Shown here in pieces: positions 35,501-49,000 of a DNA stretch of 64,000 nucleotides. Origin of the DNA: Clavelina lepadiformis (Eukaryota > Chordata > Ascidiacea > Aplousobranchia > Clavelinidae); NCBI RefSeq assembly GCF_947623445.1, contig NC_135242.1:22568001-22632000 (forward strand), given 5' to 3'. The notes under the pieces were generated by a model, which did no database searches, was not told the origin of the DNA, and worked only from the letters and a program-made list of their open reading frames with translations. The translations under genes and the position numbers were made by a program. How positions within the stretch are numbered: the stretch's first letter is position 1; the number at the start of each line of letters is the position of its first letter.

Positions 35501-38500
35501 AGTGTGACGTAAAATGACGAAACAATAGACAAAAGTGTTTTAAAATCTATGTGATGCTATAACTACTGTGATATTTTACAAGAACAGTACGGAAACAGAT
35601 ATTGGGTTGAAATTTTACGTCAAATTTCAATACTAAAACGTTGTCGAAAATCGGGTCATATTCAATATTCAAGCAAAAATAACTTATGCTTTGCAGTGCT
35701 GCCATTAAATCTTCCAGCGAAGGGAAACATCGGTAGAAATGTGGATAAACCAATCCTAGGTACAAATAATTTCTTAAGACTGTAAGGGCTGTAAAAATTT
35801 TCTAAAAGAAATTGACAAGTAATTTAAACAGATCCTTACACATCGCGTAAGGATTGAGCGCTGGAGATTGAGTTTAGTTTCATAAATGCAAAAACACTGG
35901 AAACACCTATTTTTTATCTCAAACATAGCCTAGTACAGTAAAATTGAGTCTCATTACTCAGCACTCTCTGCAGACAAAGCAGCAAACGACGTTTTATCGC
36001 CGACCACGGCCGAATCCCCGAGTCTTACGATGATGAGAAAATTTCCCCCGTCGACAAAAAAGGAAGTCTCGCGTGCTCATTCGATGAACGGAAGATCGAG
36101 ATGCAAGATACCGGAGTGGAAAGAACGAAGCAAGAGCGCCGAACGATGTGAGGATAACACACATTATCATAAGATAAACGCAAACTATGAGGATAACTAT
36201 GTAGCTCGCTCGGAAAATTTATTAAAATTTTTGCACTGATTTGTGCAGTCGAGCTTTTAACAGTAAAATAGAGTAATAAATATTCTTAATTTACCGTTAG
36301 TGCTGACAATATGTTGATTTACTCAGTTCTAGACGACAATACTTTTGCCAGCGTCGGAAATAGCCAAACGCGTCCAAGATCCGAGTACGCGACAACATCG
36401 CGCGACAACCCTGCAAGCCGCGGGAGAGAACGTATTAGAAGCCGGCCGAGCGGACCGAAACTCTCGACCTCTTTATCTTCGCGAAACATATTTTCTCCAG
36501 GCGGAAGTGACGATTCCCTTTTCTCCTTAGCTACATCACCAGTTGCAGCCTTAGCGGAAAACCCCGCTCGTTTAGGGGTCTACGACACCCAGGATCCAAC
36601 TTCCAAAGGGGCAGTGGCCTCCCTTGCCAGTAAAATGGCTTCGGCGCCCTCTTTGGATGACATAAACGGAAGTTGGTCACCATCCCCCGGAAGTCCAAGA
36701 ACTCACGCCTGGAACTCCGACAACCAGAACAACAACATCTTCATCAGGTCGTTTCAAGTGAACGGCAAAGTAAAGACATTCAAATCCGCCCCGAAACTGG
36801 CCCACAGCGCATCGGGACATCTTCTAGCGACAGACTACAAGGTGACGGCAATTGGATACATTTGGTCGCTCCTATAAGTTCCTTATTATTGTCCTCATTA
36901 GCATGTGCTACAACTTTAAGCGTTTAAGGTGATTATAATGTTGCTAATACGAAGTGGTTTGTCTTATTTTCGTCGTAATTTATCTCCAGGCACAACGCGT
37001 GTTTGTGTTTTCACAATCGGGAGATTACCAGAGTTCGTTGAAAACTAAGGGATCGAAAAATCTTCACCCAATCAGCGTCGTTTCGACGAAGAAGAACAAG
37101 TTCTTGGTCGCTTGTGGAGAAGCTGTTTATAAGTTCAATGCCGGAGGAAAAATAAGCAAGTAAGAAAAAATTTGTTTGTTCCCTCAGTTCTGGACAAAAG
37201 TTGTGATACTTTTATCATTCATTTGTTGTGACAAGAATGGGTTGTTTAATTGATAAATTCTATTGAATACCTACATAGATGACTCTGAACAAAACTGAAA
37301 TTATTAATGAATTCTGGCTCCGTTAACTGCCATTCTATACAGCATTTCAGTAACAATAATTTTGTTTTTTCTAGGAAGTTGGGTTCAGGCAAGTTCAGCA
37401 AATGCTGTGCCATTGCAGTATATCACAAAACCAATAAGTTATTTGTGACAGACATCGATAAACGGTAAGCGGTACATCAGGTCTTTTGTGAAATCAACTA
37501 AACGACATTTAAATGGTCGTTGCAATAAGAGCTACCCATAGCGGTTTTTCCATCTTTCTTGTGGATTGTTGGCCTACTTCGTTTGCAAGATAAACGGAGA
37601 CTGGAAGTCTCATCAAATCATCGTATTTTTAAAACAACGATTTTGGCAGATCCGTGTCTATTCTCAACATGGATGGTGGGCTTGAGAATATATTTGGATG
37701 TGACAATTCGCAAACGAACCACCAGACTCCAGATTCTGAAAGTTCTCTCCAAGTACCGTACTTTATCGCTGTTGACCCCAGAGCTGGCAATATTTTCGTC
37801 TCTGATTGGGCGAGCAACAATGTTAAGGTGAGGTGTGATTTTACCAAGAAGAAATGTGTCATAACTGTCTATATAGGAATTTGTTTTATGCAATCTATGG
37901 TTGAAGATGTTTCTTTTCATCCTCGACCTACATTTTACGATTTCAGTTATTAAATTTCAATTCAACACCTAACTTTGCGGTTGAAATGTGTTGTATGGCC
38001 ACTGTTAACTTTAAACAATTACCTGCGTACACCAATGAGGAATTTTTTGTAATCTTGTTATTGAAGCCAGCCTAAGAAGTTATGGGCCACTTGCTATCAT
38101 ACTTATAACGACAGAAAAAGATTTGTTTAACCACGTCTAATGTGTCTGAGACCCGATAAGCAGAAACCTTATAATATGTTATTTTCATGCTGTAGGTATT
38201 TGATCAAGACGGGAATTATCTCCTGTCACTTTCCTCATGTGTATCGAACTCTACCCCTTTCTCACCCACCTCCAATGACGTTTTATGCAATCCAGCTGGA
38301 GTCGCCTGTGATGACAGGGGGAATATTTTTGTTTCTGATTATGGTAATCACCGGGTGGCGATGTTCGACAACAACTGGCAGTTTCGAAAGTATGAAAGCA
38401 AATTCCAATATTATGATTCAAAAACATTTTTGGTTTAAAAAGGGTGAAGGCTACTCCCATATTAACTATACGCACACTTATTTTTATCAAAAAGAAAGCC

Positions 38501-39187
38501 ACCATAGGAATCTGTTAAGCCCTCTTTCTGAAAAGCTAAAGCGCCCTTGTATTGTATGAACTCATTAAAAAACGTTAATTGTTTGTTACATGCATAATCG
38601 GTTGTTAGTTGTGTTGGTTTTAAATGCAATGTGTATAAAGTTGTGTGATTATATTTTAAAATTTGCAGTAACTTCAATTCCGCTGTTTTCTTGACTGCAA
38701 TCGGCTATGTCTGCCTTTGCCCAGTGAAATGTGATTTAAAACATGTTCACGTATTGATAAATTAAGAAACTAGGCCCAAACAAGGAAACTACAAGACAAA
38801 GTTTCTTATAAAAACGAATGTACATGGCTGAGTTGAAAAATTTATTTGGACGGTTCAATAATAAGACAACTTAGAAGTAGGCAAGTGTCACAAGAAGATA
38901 ATTATGTGGGGTTTCTCCAAATACCCAGTATTCAAACCGTCGCAGTGTTGCCTATGTGCACTTGATTCAAACTAGGCGTCGCTCTGAACACCGAATAACA
39001 TTGCTAACTCTGCAAACACTGGATATTTAGACGCACTGCAAATATGTGAACTATTACGTTTTGTTCCAGGTTTGTAGCAACTGAAAAAGATGGATTGCAG
39101 AACCCATGGTCATTGGTGACGACTCCAAACTCCAAAGTAGTCGTTTCTGAATACTGGAGTCGAACTATAAAAGAATTTTCGTATTGA
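32588..39187 (+). CDS. TRIM-NHL protein (RING, two B-boxes, coiled coil, NHL)
   Basis: Seventeen exons: 32588-32830, 33013-33143, 33313-33457, 33625-33714, 34219-34312, 34420-34625, 34790-35021, 35103-35201, 35360-35485, 35697-35759, 35974-36147, 36333-36841, 36990-37159, 37375-37464, 37650-37827, 38196-38389, 39070-39187 (953 residues). A C3HC4 RING lies at residues about 18-62 (CQICLNIYKEPLLLTCQHSFC, cut here as CQIC...CQHSFC...CPIC). B-box 1 is in exon 3 (CENCE...CLDC...C). B-box 2 is split between exons 4 and 5 (FCPRHVDE, then CEDCFAVGC...H..H). A charged coiled coil fills exons 6-7. A serine-rich linker (exons 8-12) leads to NHL-type beta-propeller blades (exons 12-17; for example IFVSDWASNNVK, NIFVSDYGNHRVAMFD). 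Such proteins are E3 ubiquitin ligases, often RNA-binding through NHL. No filamin domain is seen. Exact orthology (TRIM2/3, TRIM32, TRIM56, TRIM71) is unresolved. Confidence 0.9.
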
Positions 39188-39741
39188 ACAACGACCGAGT
39201 TGCATGCGTGATGTTTTTTCATTGATTCCTTGTGCGTTAAATTGCCTTGATTGGTGATATGTATGTAATAAATAAATCAACGATCACAGTGCGTTGTGGT
39301 ATCAAATGAATCGCCATTTCAAGCATATTAGTCAACAGCAGCAAAAAACCGATTCTTTAGTTATCCAGGAACCATATTGAAAACATGAAGAACACAAACC
39401 ATGCTCATCAAGTCGATTCTTCTTCGATTGTGTCATGTTTTTGCCTCTCCTCTGCGTAGAAAAGTATTTTTATGACAAGAAATGATTTGTATCTATTGAT
39501 GTCGGGTTTCTAACCAAGCAAAATAAAAATGAAGTGTAGGGATCATTGCACGAAAGCAACTTGTCTGGTACTTGCACCAATGCAATGATATTGCCTTTCT
39601 ATATATTGCAATTAAAAAAGAAGTTATTTTCACAACAACTAATAATCAGGCTTAGAAATGAAGGTTATAACTCAACTTGCTGAAAAGATTTTAAGTTTTA
39701 AGTTAAGGGTGCAATTATGTTTTGGGTCACCAGCATCATGA
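39188..39741. other. Convergent gap between TRIM-NHL and DMAC1-like genes
   Basis: The two genes converge here. An AATAAATAAA near 39266-39275 is the likely TRIM end signal. No other feature is seen. Confidence 0.6.
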
Positions 39742-40936
39742 TCACTGAAATAAACAATTTTTTGAAGATTTACCTGCCAGTTTCTTCTCTCTGAACTCAA
39801 GAACATTCTCTGTGTCGGAATCAGGTGGAAAAGATGTAATTAAGGCGGCTCCAAAGCAGGCAAACACTGAATTGCAGAAAATGTTTAAAAGTAAGGCTTC
39901 ATGAAGAACACATTTCGAACATGATTATTCTGAAAATACTCTATTTTGGGATGTTCAAGCAGCCAATTTGGGGTCCTTGCTATTTTTTGGTACAACCTAG
40001 ACTATGACAGTTTTTGAAAGTATGATAGTTTTTGATGATTAATGGCGGCTGAATCATGTTAACTTCAGTATATTTTATAATCAAAAAGCAAAATAAATAG
40101 CCGATTAATCTGTAAAGTTAACTGTTAATTGATCAACACAATGTGATCCTGATTAATCGAAAGTTAGCCTTTACAGTGCTATTCGTTTTCCTAATTGATT
40201 CGTTTTTGACAAGAAGGTATTTATACAGAGACACAAATTTTTGCATGATGGCAGGCACTGATGCCTCAAGTCTTTAGGTAATATGAATTGATGTTCAAAC
40301 CAACAGACTAGTCTTGCTCATAAATCGACCTGAACATATAAAAGTTCAGCATTAATGTTGATGGGTTTTCCGTGGGTGCAACATTCATTTTTTACCAAAG
40401 GGGCAGAATATAAGGTAGGGGTTAACTTTTGTTTACTCGGCATAAGTTTTACAAGCTTGAGCTTGCTTCATTAGGTGTACTATGAGATGGAAAAAATTTT
40501 CAAGTTGCAAGGTTAAAGTCTGCACATTTTTCACTATCAGACTATGGGATAACAGAATAATTTAATACCATCAAAAACTATCCTATTAAAATCATCAGAA
40601 GTTGTGACATAAATGACATCAGTAAAAGAAAAACTATTAAATTAAAAAACAACGTAGTACAATAACATGAAAAGAAATAAAATAAAGAATTTAATAAGTA
40701 AAATACAATTGAATACAAAGAAAATTGCTCTCACATGATCCGACAAATGCTCCGGTGACTGGTTGAATTCTACCTATTTTTGTAAGATGCCAAACATATG
40801 CAACTGCACTAAATGATGCAGCACCGCCCATAATTTCACATTCACGACAAGATGATTTCCTTGGCTTTGCTTTCTTCGGAGGATCCATTGAAAAGGTGTT
40901 AACCATTCCATTTGCAATATCTGACAACTTGCCCAT
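39742..40936 (-). CDS. Small two-helix CxxC membrane protein, DMAC1-like
   Basis: Two exons on the minus strand: 40936-40735 and 39866-39742 (108 residues). The junction is GTGAGA...TTCAG and joins in frame. A basic, lysine-rich N-terminal part leads to a CREC motif (C-x-x-C, residues about 30-33). This is followed by a hydrophobic segment (GGAASFSAVAYVW), a short polar turn, and a second hydrophobic segment at the junction (GAFVGSLFACFGAALI). Length, the CxxC placed just before helix 1 and the two-helix layout resemble DMAC1/TMEM261, an assembly factor of the distal membrane arm of mitochondrial complex I. The match is by architecture and a short motif, so the name is tentative. It is transcribed away from ELYS and convergently with the TRIM-NHL gene. 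Confidence 0.6.
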
Positions 40937-43003
40937 TGATAAGATTAAAACAGAGTGATATGAGCTAAAAGTAACACTTATTTTGGTGCTTAAACAAAAA
41001 CCTTAGTTCAGTAAAAGTTGCTGTCTAGTTTTGTATACCAGATAAGAATCGCTGCAAAAAGCACCCATAAAATTATTGGAAGCTACCGTACTTACACACC
41101 CAATTTGAAAAATTTTGTTAGACCAGTATACAACGAAGTTTTTCGCTCTCCCCAGTCCATGGCGAGAAGTAAACAATACAACACAAATAAATTTGTATGT
41201 GTTTTTAGCAAAGTTAATAGACAACACAGAAGTCATGCCTTTGCTACAGATTAGGGAAATTCCCTCTATAATGATATCTTGAAGTTGGCGCCATCTTAAT
41301 TTTTGGAATAAGTCAAATTTCGGTAATTTTCTTAAAAAAATAAAGTTTGAAGATGTCTGCGATATTAAAACATCTTTAAATCCATATTCTTGGAAGGTAA
41401 ATTTTATTTGCATTAAACCTAAAATGCATTTATCATGAAAGTTTTCTTGATTTAAGTGGCAGGTAAATATTTCCTTAAATTAACTCGTAACACAATGCAT
41501 GGATAAATCTCAATAGCGATATATCAAATTATTACTATAATTGATTACTTTTGCAAAATAATATTTAACCTGTATTATACAACATTTTCTTAACTTTTAC
41601 TAGTTTTTTTAGGTTTTAAATAGCTTTCTTCAAATCAAAAATTTTCTAAATAGGCTAAATGAATATAGGAGAAAAAAAGCTCACGCCACGTTTTGTATAC
41701 CATAAGCCATGTTTTGAGCAGTCATCAACGCGCGATTCGTAGGTAGGCCTATAGCCTAGTTAGTAGGCAGAAGCTGATTTGTGCAACACGGTAATAAAGT
41801 CCATGGCGGTAAATGTAAGTTTCACTGGCCTAAGACTAGATAACTCACGGGCCTATGTAATTTAACTTATGTTCGTTACTGTCTACTTTTTACTTGTAAT
41901 TATGTCTAGCTAGCCCAATGCTTATTTGAGCAAATTATCGTATTGTAACTATAAGTACGGTATAAGCTGTAACTGTAACCTATTAGCCAGATACAGAGAT
42001 AGGCTAGGCTATACTCTAGAAATAGCATACGGGTAATGCATTTGTATAGTAGACGCCAGCTACTCAAATTGTGACGTCATCTGGTTGTGCACTTGTATAC
42101 TAGACTCTACAAATGCATCCTGTTGTTATGCACTCTCCTGCACTTGACCCGTAAAAAGTTTTCTAAGTGCGTTGTGGATTAAAGTTAATTTAGCGTATAA
42201 TGGCTAATGTTTCATCTTGTGTGGGGATTTCTCGTCCAAAAACAGCAAACTTTCCAATAATCCGGCCTGCAGAGTATGGCAGTTTTCGCCGAGATCTCGT
42301 GTGCAAAGAAGCAGCTGGTATGCACTGCGACTTGTGGACCAAAGCTGCCCGGCGTTTGTGATAGGCAAGATGCGGCCCCTTACAATATAAATTGAGGGGG
42401 AAAATCTTGTGTTTCCCGTTTTTATTTAGAGTCATATATTGCTTTTAAACACGGAACAATGTGCTCTTGCCATACTCCGCAGTCCGGCCAATAATCTGAT
42501 TAATCAATAGGCCTAACACATGCAGAAAGTCAGACAACCAATGGTTGGTTTAATGGTTAGCTTACCACAATCAAATCTCTAACAGATTTTGAAATTAAAA
42601 ACTTCAATAAATGGATTTTACGTCTATTTCCTATCTGCCTGGCTATAGTCAATAAACCTATAATGGCTAACAAAGTAAGAATTGTATAAGAATAAAATAC
42701 TGGTATATATATTATAAACTTCTGTAAACAGTTAGCCTCAAGTATGGCTTGGTACAGGGTGATGGTTCTGTTGCCTATCCTATAGGTTAGTAAAGTTATA
42801 TTCTGGTATTGTCTGACTGCATGCATGTGCAGTGGCAGTTCTTGCTTGGCGTTGGATTTTTCAAATTATTACTTCCTATGGATTATTACAGTATTTATCT
42901 GTTAAGTGAAAAGTACGAAAAATAAATTAAACAAAAGTATACAAGTGGAAGAAGTGCGGTTGCATACACACATTGACTATACCAGTATAGTCTGGCAGTA
43001 TCA
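40937..43003. other. Divergent intergenic region, DMAC1-like to ELYS
   Basis: About 2.1 kb between divergently transcribed genes. It holds a 226-bp inverted-repeat element with 8-bp target duplication (42262-42487) and a TGACGTCA at 42072-42079. Overlapping open frames on both strands at 41003-41413 have no recognisable motif and were not called. Promoters of both flanking genes must lie here, but no TATA box is evident. Confidence 0.55.
42262..42487. mobile_element. Nonautonomous inverted-repeat element with 8-bp duplication
   Basis: The left end starts CCGGCCTGCAGAGTATGGCA and the right end, read inverted, CCGGACTGCGGAGTATGGCA. Only two mismatches occur in these 20 bp. Exact 8-bp direct repeats CCAATAAT flank it (42254-42261 and 42488-42495). 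The duplication length suggests hAT, Merlin or P-like mobilisation; the terminus is not the usual CAGGG. Confidence 0.92.
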
Positions 43004-46000
43004 ATGGAGAACATACTTCATGCTGAATTGAACCAAAATGCTTCGTGTGTCCATTCTGCATTCGCTAACAAAGGAAATGACAAACAAGGAGAGCAGATGC
43101 TTGGTGGATACTTAAATGGTATGGCATGATTTTAAATTTCACAAAGTTCTATGCTATATACAGTATTCATTCCTGTGTTAGTTTTCATTATTAGGCTATG
43201 TACAAACATATAATGGAAGAGCATATTTTATTTTAACTACCCTCTAGACTGGAAAGTATGCCAATTTTTAGCGGGAGATCATGCATGAAAAAACACAGAT
43301 TTTGCGTGGCGGTATGCACCAAAGCCTCAGTTCTTTATATATTTGTAACATTGTTCCCTCTAATTTTTCACGAGTCTGAGCAAACACACTAACTCCCTGA
43401 GCGGTCCCTTGGACCACTGTGAGCAACATCAGACGTGCGCACTGTGGCCATTATTATGCGTTTATTTTATTTTCAATTCAGCTTGGATTTTTTTTCTTGT
43501 GCGCAGCACAGATTTTCTGTGCGCGGAGACCGTGTCAGCAGTGCGCATTTGCGCACGCGCGCGGCTTAGAGGGAACATTGATTTGTAATAATTTTTGTTT
43601 AAACAACAATCAGGTTTGTGTTGTTGGTTTAACAGAAACTGGCATGAACGAAAAATAGTGTCGTACTCGGGCTTATTAATCTCATACGATTGTATACAAC
43701 ACTTTCTTTTAAGGTAGTTATGGACTATGCTAACTTGCACACCCAACCAAGTTTGCTTCTACACCAACACAGTATTGAAACTATAGCACGACTTAACAGT
43801 ATAAACATTACTATTTGAAATCGCACGTTGAGTTTGAGACAACCTTGATGTACCTAGATTCTCTTCTTTGCAAACCACCAAGACTTCAAAAATACTTTCC
43901 AGTCTGGTATAGGTTTATGAATTTGGTGCTTCCAAGTTTTGCGGCCAAATGTTGGCAAAATAACTGTATTAACCTTGTTGTGTTGCAATATTTTGTAGAT
44001 GAAAAGCTTTGCTGGATTGCTAAAGGTTCAGCTCTGTCAGTGATATATCATGGCACCAGAAAAGTACTTTCGTACAAAAATTTTGCCAATTTTGTCTTGG
44101 AAGAGAATTGTCTGACAATAACCTCGTGCAAGGTCTTAAATATTTTTACATATATGTACTGTAGTAAAACTGTAGTCTCTCACGTTAGCGTACTTAGGGG
44201 ATATGGAATAAGCTCTGAACGTTCTCTTTGTTGAGCTGACCTAGAATTACTACCATTTTGCAATGGCTGATTGACAGGTTTAATTAATAAGAGAGCGCAT
44301 TGCACACGAACAGAAGAACTTTGAAATGCATGAAAGGTGATATTACATGGATTTCATCATGTATTTGTATATACAGAATTTATCCAGTGTGACGATGATA
44401 TGAGGTAGACCCTCTCGGCATGTTGCTAATGCAATAAGTATCCAATTCTTGTCGTTAGTGTTGTGTAAAATTCTTTTCCCTAGCCTGTTCTAATAATCTA
44501 CTGTATATACACAGTAAACACTGATAAGTAAAATACATCCATCTTGGTCCAGCGGATCTCAGTTATAATGAGTGACTGAATTATTAACCGACTCATCTAG
44601 ACCAACAGCAAGACACCACGACAAATAGAGTGCACAGAGAATTGAAAATTAATTCATGAAACAGAGTTTGGATTTGTTGGTTGAGAGTAATAATGTATGA
44701 TTTTTTGAATAGTAAATTTCCATCTTATGTAATTCGATTTAATAGACGGGTGGATCTACTATCCATAGATTTATTGAATGGCTTCCATTGTTTTTTCGTG
44801 TAGATAACGACAGGTCTATAGTATCATACAAATCAGTTAAGAGGTAGCGTGAGCTTCTTTATACTGGGCCAAGTTTAAAACAATTTGTACACATATAAGT
44901 ATATTTGTATACATCTTTCTTCTGTTTTATTTTAGTCGATATGTATGTCAGCATATAAAAAGAAACTGTTTATTAACTGCTATATTTCGATTTTGGTTTT
45001 AGAAATATGCAGACTTATTGTTGGTTGGAATGCGAGTCGATGACAACAAAGGCTTTGTTTGTTTGTTTAATCATAACACAGGAAAAGTGTTGAAAGTCAT
45101 TGAAATACCGTATCCTGTAAGTGGTCACTTGTACATAACGCAAATATCTTGCATTGTCTTTTATTACAAGTATTCTGCAATGTTATTATTATGACAAATA
45201 ATCATGTAGCCTATGTATGTATATATTCTTTGGTAATGGTAAAATATTAGTTGCAGTGGTTTACTAAATCATAAAATAACTAATGCGCTCTGAAAGCTTA
45301 AGAGTATTGTGCGAAAATTTACAGGTCACTTGCATGGAAGTGGTTTTGGAGGAAGGGGGTGCCACAATGTTGTCAAAATCCTTTGCTCAAAATTTACGCT
45401 GGTTCTTCGGAATTGTTGCAGTCGGAACTGACGGCGGACATTTATTTTTAATAGACTTGAGGTTCTTTTAGACCCAAAGCATTGCAGATTGTTTGCTCAG
45501 TTATCTGAATTTTGTACGTTATGTTTGGTGTTGTATTTTTAGGTTAGACGATTCCATGGATGAATATTCGCACCCTTCGCCCATCCAAACTGTGCCAACT
45601 GTAGTTAGAGACGTGCCTCAGATTAGAGATAAAGTTCACGAATGCAATGCACATATTGCTTTTGAACTATTAGGTAAGTTTTTTTAGAAACCCAAACCCT
45701 AATACTCACTGCTAATGCACATTTGTATATGACTTACTCGCACAATTGCTTGGAAAAATTAAGTGTGAAAAATTGTCCTGTGCTTAATTACCCAAATTAT
45801 AATGACAAACTACTGTCAAAAATTTACTTTTGTAATTAACGTTTCACAGATCAAAGCCATGAAGAGGAAAGTTTTCATTATATTGCCCCAGATGACCAGA
45901 TAATTGACACATTTGATGAAAGCGACATCAGCATCACTTCTCTGCATTTCGAGGAGCGAGTTACTTCACTTTTTGTTGGGTTTTCATTTGGACAGTTTCA

Positions 46001-49000
46001 TATCTTCGACCTTCAGGACATGTCGTTAACGTAAGTGATGACGTCAATGTGTGTGTAATTAGTAAGTAAGTAATTTTAATAACAATAAAATCTAATTTAC
46101 ATTTCAAAACATATTTTACGTTTTTGTTTGAGAAATAGTATTGCGATTTTTGTTTGTTATGTTATGATATGCATATCGCATTGTAATGCTATATATATGT
46201 TTTGTTTTTCAGGTTTAGCAGCGAGTTGTCAAATTACAACGCGACGATAAAGAAATTTGCCTTTCAGGAGCCAGAAAATGATCCAAGAAATTTTTGTTAC
46301 CTTTGGATTATTAAAAGTTTGGAGGATGGTGTTTCGTAAGTTTTCTTAATAATTTTTTATGATATTTGGAGATTTGAGCGTTTGAACATTTATTTTTTGC
46401 TATTCCTGCTTTTTTATATGTGGTAGACTCGATACCTATAGTGATACCGATAGGCGGTAATTATTTAAAATTCCCATATCATAATGTGTTTTGACTTTTG
46501 CTATAATTACTATAAGTCTTGCTTGAAAGCTATGCTTGTAGTAGACCTTGTGAGATAATCGCAGTAGTAATGAAAGAAAGATCTTTTGTCAACAGAGATG
46601 CGTCATCATTAACGGCAACTATGTTTCAACTCATGTATCAAAAGAAAGAATCACTGACTCATCTTAATCGACAAACTTCACTCTACAGCGGACTCGATTT
46701 CTGTGGCATCCGTTTTGAATTGATGCTTGATCCTACGTTAGGGACTTCCCCATCAGAGGGCAAGTCAAACCTGCTCCAGTGTTCCACAATAGGTACTTAT
46801 GTGGATGTAGGGTATTCCTTTTTTGTGAATGTGTATTGTAGATGAGTTTTCTGACCAGAATAGCTGATAAAAGATACATACGTTTTGTATTATTATAGTA
46901 TACATACATTATATTTTATATATTTCGTACAAGTCATAGTTTTGCTTATAGTTCTAGCACCTTCTATGGCAAAGGTGGGCAAACTGCGGCTCGCCAACAT
47001 GTTTTTTGTGGCTCTTCCAGCTGAATAGTAATATCCATTTTTGTTCATTGTCCATGCATTGTTTACCGTATTTGTATTTACAATGCCTATTTTGTTGCTT
47101 GCTGTTTTTTTTTTCTGCAAGTGACTCTTTCATTGAACAAGTTTGCCCACCCCTGATCTTTGGTGCGTCAAATGTGATATATATATAAGTGTTTTATTCC
47201 TACTAAGTTTGACTTCCCCGTACAGACACCATACCTTGTAAACTTTGTAATATCGTGAATTATTGGAAACTGAAAGGCTGTAACTTTAATGTTAAATGTT
47301 TTAGCTTTGTTTTTCAGAGCATTATCCTTCACAGAATCGCACATGCATAATTGACAGTGAATGGTGCACTAATCCAAGTACTAGTCTTCTCTTGGTTGGC
47401 TGGGAAACGAAAACCACAATGGAACATAATGTTCAGATTATCCTGTTTGACATCAACAATTGGTATGTGGCCCACATGCCAGCTAACTACAGGTAGGTTG
47501 TATTGAAGCGCAGGTGTCATGATGATGTTGCAGGCCAATCTCAGTTTGATGTGCGGCAAAAACTATATTGTGTCGTTGTGGTTACTCTTTATAGTTTTTT
47601 TGAAAGCTGCTGTACGTATGGTGCATCTCTGTTTACGGTCACAATCATTTCTAGCATAACATTTGTTATCAAGTTACATAGTTTGCAATGTTGTTGTACA
47701 TGGATCAAAACTCATATTTTTTTCTGACGTCTAGGGGCTATGATGAAGACCAAAAGTATCTAGTGACGTGGAGACTTGGTTCATTACCGTCTCCTAAACA
47801 CTTGCTGGTATGTCCTCTTTTTAGCTCTTGATCATGCTGATGGTTTTGTGTTGATCCGGTACTTTATTTAGCAACCTGTCATAATGTTTCTGTCATGTTC
47901 ATCTAGACCATGCACTCCCCTTCTTCGTCGCTGTGTCACTTCCGGTCTAAAAAACACCCAATTCCACTTCAGTTCTTGCAGCCCTCAGCGTACAGTTTTA
48001 GCACATACTGCCTCCTCTCTACTGACACTGTAACTTTTCAAATGCCGGGCATACAGCGTCAGGTAAGTGCTAAAGCTTCGTTGCAAACATGTTTGTTGTC
48101 CTTCTTGTTCGTCTAAGTTTGTTTGAATTAAAAAAAATTATGCTTACGTTGAAATTATGCCCATTTTCGAAGAGAGTAAAATTACATTGCTGGCTTTCAA
48201 ATTGTATTCTTTATTTTTAACCAAAGTTTTTCTTATGCTGCAATGATTCTAACCATATTTCCTGTATCTTTGCCAAGGCCATTGAGTCTCTACTTGAGAA
48301 TCGAGTGGATTGCCTCATAGAACCCAATGAAACATTTCAAAATTTGGCTGAAGTAGGTTTGATTGAAATCTCTGGTGTTTTAACAATCGATCAAAAACGA
48401 GAAAACATATTATCTGCAGGTTTGTATTTTACTTTAACCAAGTCTTTGTTTACCAATTTCTTTTTAAAACGTGAATGTATTATATTGGTAAGCTATTACT
48501 TGTCTAGTATAAGTTCAAAACTGGTTGTTACAGCTTTGGATCAGGGAATTTTCAGCTTCTTATCACGGGTGATCAGTGATCTATCTTCTGGAGTGCACGC
48601 AGCATCCGGATGTACTCTCCGCTTTGTTATGGACTGGGCATGGAAGACTGTTGCCATTGTGAAAGATTCAGTCGATAACTTATGTGAGTTCCCAACGAAA
48701 TTAAAAATGCTTTCGTCTCATGTGTAAAACAAGCATGGAACATGAAAAAAAAATAGCAGCCTATTTCCTTGCAGGCTTTTGGTTGATACTACAACCACCA
48801 TATTTTAAGTTATCTCATACTCATTACTATTAAATATTACTGCACTTTTTCGCTATGCCTTGCTAATGTTAGTAGTACTCTATCAAACATATTTACACTA
48901 AGCGGTTGTTTTTTCTTGTTTTGCTATCCTTTCATCTGCATCTATATCACTAAGCCAACCGTATTATGTGAGTAGCTGTGTTTTATTAAGTAGCGCAGAA

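Noticed and set aside
40013..40590. Inverted GATAGTTTTTGATG blocks in the DMAC1-like intron
   Set aside because: The arms are short with mismatches and no target duplication; too weak to call an element.
41003..41413. Open frames on both strands, up to 136 codons, upstream of the DMAC1-like gene
   Set aside because: No recognisable motif, overlapping frames on opposite strands, AT-rich composition and no matching splice structure; not called as genes.
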